Assembly (NCBI GenBank): GCA_973895155.1 | Contig: OZ316894.1 | Location: 4,030,001-4,094,000 of the forward strand | From: Marsupella aquatica | Lineage: Eukaryota; Marchantiophyta | Direction of reading: 5' to 3' | DNA length: 64,000 bases | Notes under the pieces: model-generated | Seen by the model: only the letters and a program-made list of their open reading frames with translations | Told to the model about the DNA's origin: nothing | Database searches by the model: none | Part shown: positions 59,954 to 64,000 of the stretch, piece by piece | How the letters are laid out: each line of letters opens with the position of its first letter | How positions within the stretch are numbered: position 1 is the first letter of the stretch | Made by a program: the position numbers and the translations under genes

Positions 59954-61057
59954 ATCAACTGTTCCTTCTGCTGTCCATCTCTTACTTGCGTGTACAGGAC
60001 TGTGTGGTAAATCTTCAGGATTCTGTCTACACGTCTGGGAAAAGCGATTCTAAGCGGATCTTGCTGTTTCTGTAGAGGCATCTTGTTGTAATAGATTCTG
60101 CACTCTTCGTTGTGAACCGAAGATCAACATTTCATCAATCTTGTCCATGGTCGATGAATGAAAGACATAGAATTCGTGATAGGTTGATCAGACACTTGTA
60201 TTCTGTTGAGGTTTGAGCCTGGGGACATCAGGCCGTCAAGCGGCCATTTGTTTGTACACGGGTAGTACTAATTGGTCGACGATAGAGTACAGCGATTTGA
60301 CTAGCGGTGGCTGTTTAAACTAGCCATGTAGCCCTAGAAAATTGAAGTATTTCATGTTCCGGCAATGGAAGGCAACACAGAGTGGAGCAGGTTGAACCAT
60401 TTCTGTAGATACAGCTATGGTGTGGGCAGACAGCTGATGTATACCTAGAAACGTGCTTCAACGAACTGTCCAAATATGAATTAGGACGAGATAACTCGTC
60501 ATACTCATTTGTATCTATCCGAGAACATATGAATAAGGAGAACAGAGAGCATTCTAGCGTAGTCTTATTCTCCATAGGAGAGATTGCATTCGTGCATCAC
60601 CACAGCTGCTTCTGCTGATTTTGGTGTAATATATGTATTAAGGGAACAGTACTCAGTGCAGAGGGAATCAGTGTGAAGCTTAGATCTCTGTCCAGAATGA
60701 TAGGCAAGGATATCAATTTTCTGCTGTATAGTCTATTCAAAGGCTGTCCGAGTGCTTTGGATCATCGGTATTGGATTGGTCAAACTGTCCAGTGTAGAAT
60801 TTCTCAAATCGGTATCTTGTCAACATAACGTAAGAGTGAAGAGCTATTGCTCCGACGTGTTATATCTTCAGGCTATGTCAGGCTGTGGATCAGCCCCTAG
60901 TGCAGAAAACTGCTCTCTTCAAAATTGCTTGGATTCAGGACCTGGTTCTGATCTGTTTGTATGTCAATTTCAGCAGTCCCTCGTCAATAACCTGCCCCTC
61001 ACCATCCCTCACCATCCACAGGGACTTTGTGTCATCTATTGAGGTCACCATAACTAG
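59954..61057. other. Downstream spacer of gene E
   Basis: No further exon or kinase sequence is seen. Frames on both strands are short and unremarkable. The last nine bases (61049-61057, CATAACTAG) are the target repeat of the next element. Confidence 0.5.
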
Positions 61058-61976
61058 ACTGCGCATTAAATCTACAATGAGATAAATAATGCTCCCCAAT
61101 TTTCCTGGGCCTGGTACACTGACCGTCCCAGTTCCTGATGCTGCTGTTGGCTCTGGTCATGTTTGCTAGAACATAAACCCTGACTCTTATCATTTTGCCC
61201 AATCACCTTTGTGCCATCAACTTGTTCCTTGTGGAATAATGGTTTATGTCTGGCAACACTTCTTCCCAATGGAGTCATGTTTGTTTCATGACAGAGTCTA
61301 TGTGTTCAAGGGGAGCCTAGTACTCTGATTAAGAGTCATGATTGATGTTCTGCACTCCTTCTCGGAGTTGTGGTTTATGTTCAGGCAACACTTGTGGTTG
61401 ATGTTCAGGTAACACTTCTTTCTAAGTGAGTTACACTTGCTTTGTAACAGAGTCTAAATGTTCAGACAAAACCTAGTACTTTGGTTAAGCATCATGATTG
61501 ATAGAGTTTTGGTTGAAGTTTTGCCAAATGTTTCTTCTCTATGGAATACTGGTGTATGTTCTAGCAACACTTATTTCCTATGGAGTCATATCTATTTGTA
61601 GTAGAGTCACTCTTAAGTGTTCAGGCAAAGCCTAGTACTTTGGATAAGGGTCTATGTTTTGGATAAGGGTCATTATTAATGTTGCCTGCTCATTATTAAT
61701 GTTGCCTGCTCCGTCCCAAGTTTGGCATAGACCCTTGTCTATGTTTTGCCAAACTTGGGTCGGAGTGGGCAACCAAAAATGAAGGGTACCGGAACATAAA
61801 CCCCAAGTTGATGGCACAAAGGCAATCGGGCCAGAGTGGGGGACAAAATCATAGTCATGGTTTATGTTCTAGCAAACATGATTGGGCGGAACGGGCAGTA
61901 GCACTGGGGACTGGGACGGGTGGTGTATGGAGCCCCAGGAAAATGGGGATCATTAACTCAGTGTAGATTTAATGGT
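61058..61976. mobile_element. Non-autonomous Mutator-like element, 919 bp
   Basis: A direct 9-bp repeat CATAACTAG (61049-61057 and 61977-61985) flanks long imperfect terminal inverted repeats, about 167 bp (61058-61224) and 173 bp (61804-61976). A 9-bp target repeat and long inverted ends are the marks of Mutator-like elements. The interior has about three tandem units of 180-190 bp (GGTTTATGTTC...GCCTAGTACTTTGG) and a 20-bp direct repeat at 61672-61711. No transposase is encoded. Confidence 0.8.
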
Positions 61977-61985
61977 CATAACTAG

Positions 61986-62393
61986 GTCAACATTCCATTT
62001 TCTTTAGGAGGAGAAAGATTGTACCATAGGATGAAGATGCCTCCAAAACTGATTAAATATCAGATGCCTTTTACATTAATTTGTGTGTGATAGGCCCCTC
62101 ACATGATGGATAAACTAGCCTTGAGTGTGCTCTGTGCCCAACCTTTTTATCAGTTAGAGCAAACAACATTTCAGCCTTCAGGAGGATTTAAAGATTTCCA
62201 TGGAGGCCAATGATTTACAGGAAACCCTATATCAATCAATGCTGGGATGAAATTTCTTTGGAGTGAGATTTACTGATTTTCCCGATTCTATACTTATGTG
62301 ACCCCTTTGACTTAACATCCTACTTTGTTCCCCGGACCAATGCCATTGAGACAAGTTAGGGGGAAAGGCAAGATAAATAAGAGGATAGCATTA
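61986..62393. other. Spacer between two mobile elements
   Basis: No gene or repeat is recognised. The last three bases (TTA) are the left target-site bases of the next MITE. Confidence 0.5.
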
Positions 62394-62562
62394 GGGCGTC
62401 TCAAAACCTTGGAGTTGTGGGAAAACAACAATGCCCAAAACTATCAGTTTGGGTCACGGTCCAGCAGTGTGCGGACACAGATTTTCATGTCCACCCCACT
62501 TTTTTCCCAGGAATTCGTCGCTGCTCGTGATCGGAGGCATCAACGCGACATTTGAGACGCCC
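62394..62562. mobile_element. 169-bp MITE of the Harbinger type, ends identical to the element at 1-7322
   Basis: It has perfect 12-bp inverted ends GGGCGTCTCAAA and TTTGAGACGCCC. The left flank is TTA and the right flank TAT, so the 3-bp target repeat is imperfect. The terminal 12 bp equal the right end of the Harbinger transposon at 7311-7322. The interior is unrelated and non-coding. Confidence 0.8.
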
Positions 62563-62723
62563 TATTGCTGTCCAAGTGGATAGTGGGATGGCATCAGGAG
62601 CCGCTGGGGCCATAATTGTCGAGTCAGCAGTAGAACACAACAATTCTCTCCTTCCTCTGGCTTTCTCTCCTCCCCCTCCTATTGAGAGGGAGGCAAGGGG
62701 CATGCCAGGGAGGTATAAGGGAA

Positions 62724-62993
62724 TGCAGGTCTGGGCGCAGGGTTACTAGGCTGTAACCTTGCGTCTAGAATATGAAAAGAAGCTGATCGGCGGTAGCCGG
62801 GAAGCTTCTTTGCATATTCTAGACGCAAGGTTACAGCCTATAACCCCAGCCCAGACCTGCACTAACATAAGTAACTCCTGCCTGGAAAGAGGTTACCGGC
62901 TAGACTTTTCAGGACAACAGATTATGATTATAAGAGGCCCCTGCAGAAATGGTTACACACTGGTAACCTCTTCAACCTCTTCTCCTGACAGGA
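62724..62993. mobile_element. Foldback element, second copy (opposite orientation to 22698-22955)
   Basis: It contains a strong hairpin with arms 62724-62784 and 62803-62861 and an 18-nt loop. The arms begin TGCAGGTCTGGGC and contain CGTCTAGAATATG, nearly identical over about 59 bp. It ends CCTGACAGGA. Confidence 0.8.
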
Positions 62994-63354
62994 ATTAGGG
63001 AGGGAGGGAGTGGGTGACTACCAGCATGTCATGGAGTGAGGGAGGGAGCGAGGGCAGACTTCGACCACCCTCCCTGATGTGCAGGCAGGCCCTCACCCTC
63101 AAGTATAGGAGGTCTGGTTTACCATGAGTCCTGAATGTGACAACAGCTGACAGATGGCAGCTGGGAAGCTTTGACACACCCTATTGGCCCAGGTTAAAAA
63201 AGGAAGTCGTTGCTAAACTACAGAGATTCACTCACAAAAATTTGGAGATTCACTGGCTTGCTTAATTTGGGAGCACAGATATATGGCATCGCATCACAGC
63301 TAGGAGTGGAAGCCTTGGACATCACAGTCTGTGTGGGCAAAAGCGGAAGATAAA
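62994..63354. other. Spacer before the terminal minisatellite
   Basis: A GAGGGAGGGAG-type purine run lies at 63000-63050. No gene is seen. Confidence 0.4.
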
Positions 63355-64000
63355 TTGCGACTGAGTAGTAGTCGCAATCAATTGTCGAGCGCATTCAGCA
63401 ATTGCAACTGAGTGGTAGTTTTGATCAATTGTCGACTGCATTCAGCAATTACAACTGGTTGGTAGTTTCGATCAATTTTCTCTCGGTCCTCAATTCAATG
63501 CCTTCAATTGACTACTACCAGCTGCAATTGCTGAATGCACTCGACAATAATCGCGACCACTACCGAGTCGCAATGCACTCGACACTTTATCGAAGGCCGA
63601 ATTCAAAGTCGCTTCTCAGGTATGCAATGTGCTCCTGTCGATTATAGCTACGAAGTGAAGAGAATTGATCACGACAACTACCCAGTTGCATTTGCTGATC
63701 GAATGCGGGGCTGATCGAATGCACTCGATAATTGATCGAAACTACTACCGACCGAGTTACAGGTGTTGACAGCATACACAATTAATCTCGACTACTACCC
63801 AGTTGCATTTGCTGAATGCACTCGGCAATTGATCTCGACTACTACCCAGACAGTTGCATTTGCTGAATGCACTCGACAATTGATCTCGACTACTACCCAG
63901 TTGCACTTACTGAATGCACTCCGTAATTAATCTCGACGACTACTACCCAGTTGCAATTGCTGAATGCACTGACAATTGATCGAGACTACGTACTATCCAG
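63355..64000. repeat. Minisatellite of about 50-bp units with an internal inversion, open to the right edge
   Basis: Units are close to TTGCTGAATGCACTCGACAATTGATC followed by CGACTACTACCCAGTTGCA. Units left of about 63500 run in the opposite orientation to those right of it, so the array is inverted about its centre. It continues past the window. Confidence 0.85.

Noticed and set aside
1-64000. CRISPR arrays, operons or bacterial features
   Set aside because: Spliced genes, plant-type promoters and plant transposons make a plant nuclear origin clear. The tandem repeats lack CRISPR repeat-spacer structure.

Overview
This window looks like nuclear DNA of a land plant. The genes are split by short GT-AG introns, and the four 2-oxoglutarate/Fe(II) dioxygenases are of the plant DOXC type. 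There are plant PIF/Harbinger, Copia, Mutator-type and TA-target MITE elements, and two genes carry the USP-like N-domain known from plant kinases. Gene styles and the Copia primer site hint at a seed-free plant (bryophyte, lycophyte or fern), but that is an inference and I cannot name the species.

Layout. Positions 1-7322 are the right part of an autonomous PIF/Harbinger transposon: a DDE transposase, a Myb/SANT-like partner on the opposite strand, and a long accessory frame decayed by three in-frame stops. Its right end lies inside intron 1 of a dioxygenase gene (copy A), whose first exon follows at 7718-8128. Positions 7323-40400 hold a dioxygenase gene cluster built by tandem and inverted duplication. 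Copies A and B are on the minus strand and C and D on the plus strand. A is split by Harbinger, B has a nonsense codon, and C and D look intact. Each copy has a related promoter with a TATA box 130-140 bp before the ATG and upstream AGACC-n9-GGTCT motifs. The A and B upstream blocks are near-identical over several kilobases. The A block carries a 5.1 kb Copia element (12211-17357) with both LTRs and a 5-bp target duplication. The B block carries a 258-bp foldback element.

Positions 40430-43865 hold a possible histone H2B-like remnant and a four-exon minus-strand gene (F) with a USP-like domain. Positions 44438-58418 are mostly gene-poor repeat DNA: minisatellites, a strong hairpin, a 380-bp TA-flanked MITE, an inverted repeat, homopolymers and an (AC)n run. 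Positions 58419-59953 hold gene E, a paralogue of F with the same intron phases. Both keep the N-terminal USP-like module of a plant kinase family and show no kinase domain. The right end holds a 919-bp Mutator-like element with 9-bp target repeats, a 169-bp MITE whose ends match the Harbinger element at the left edge, a second foldback copy, and a minisatellite running off the edge.

The window reads as a young, rearranging metabolic gene cluster. The order of several events can be read by comparing duplicated blocks with and without each insertion.
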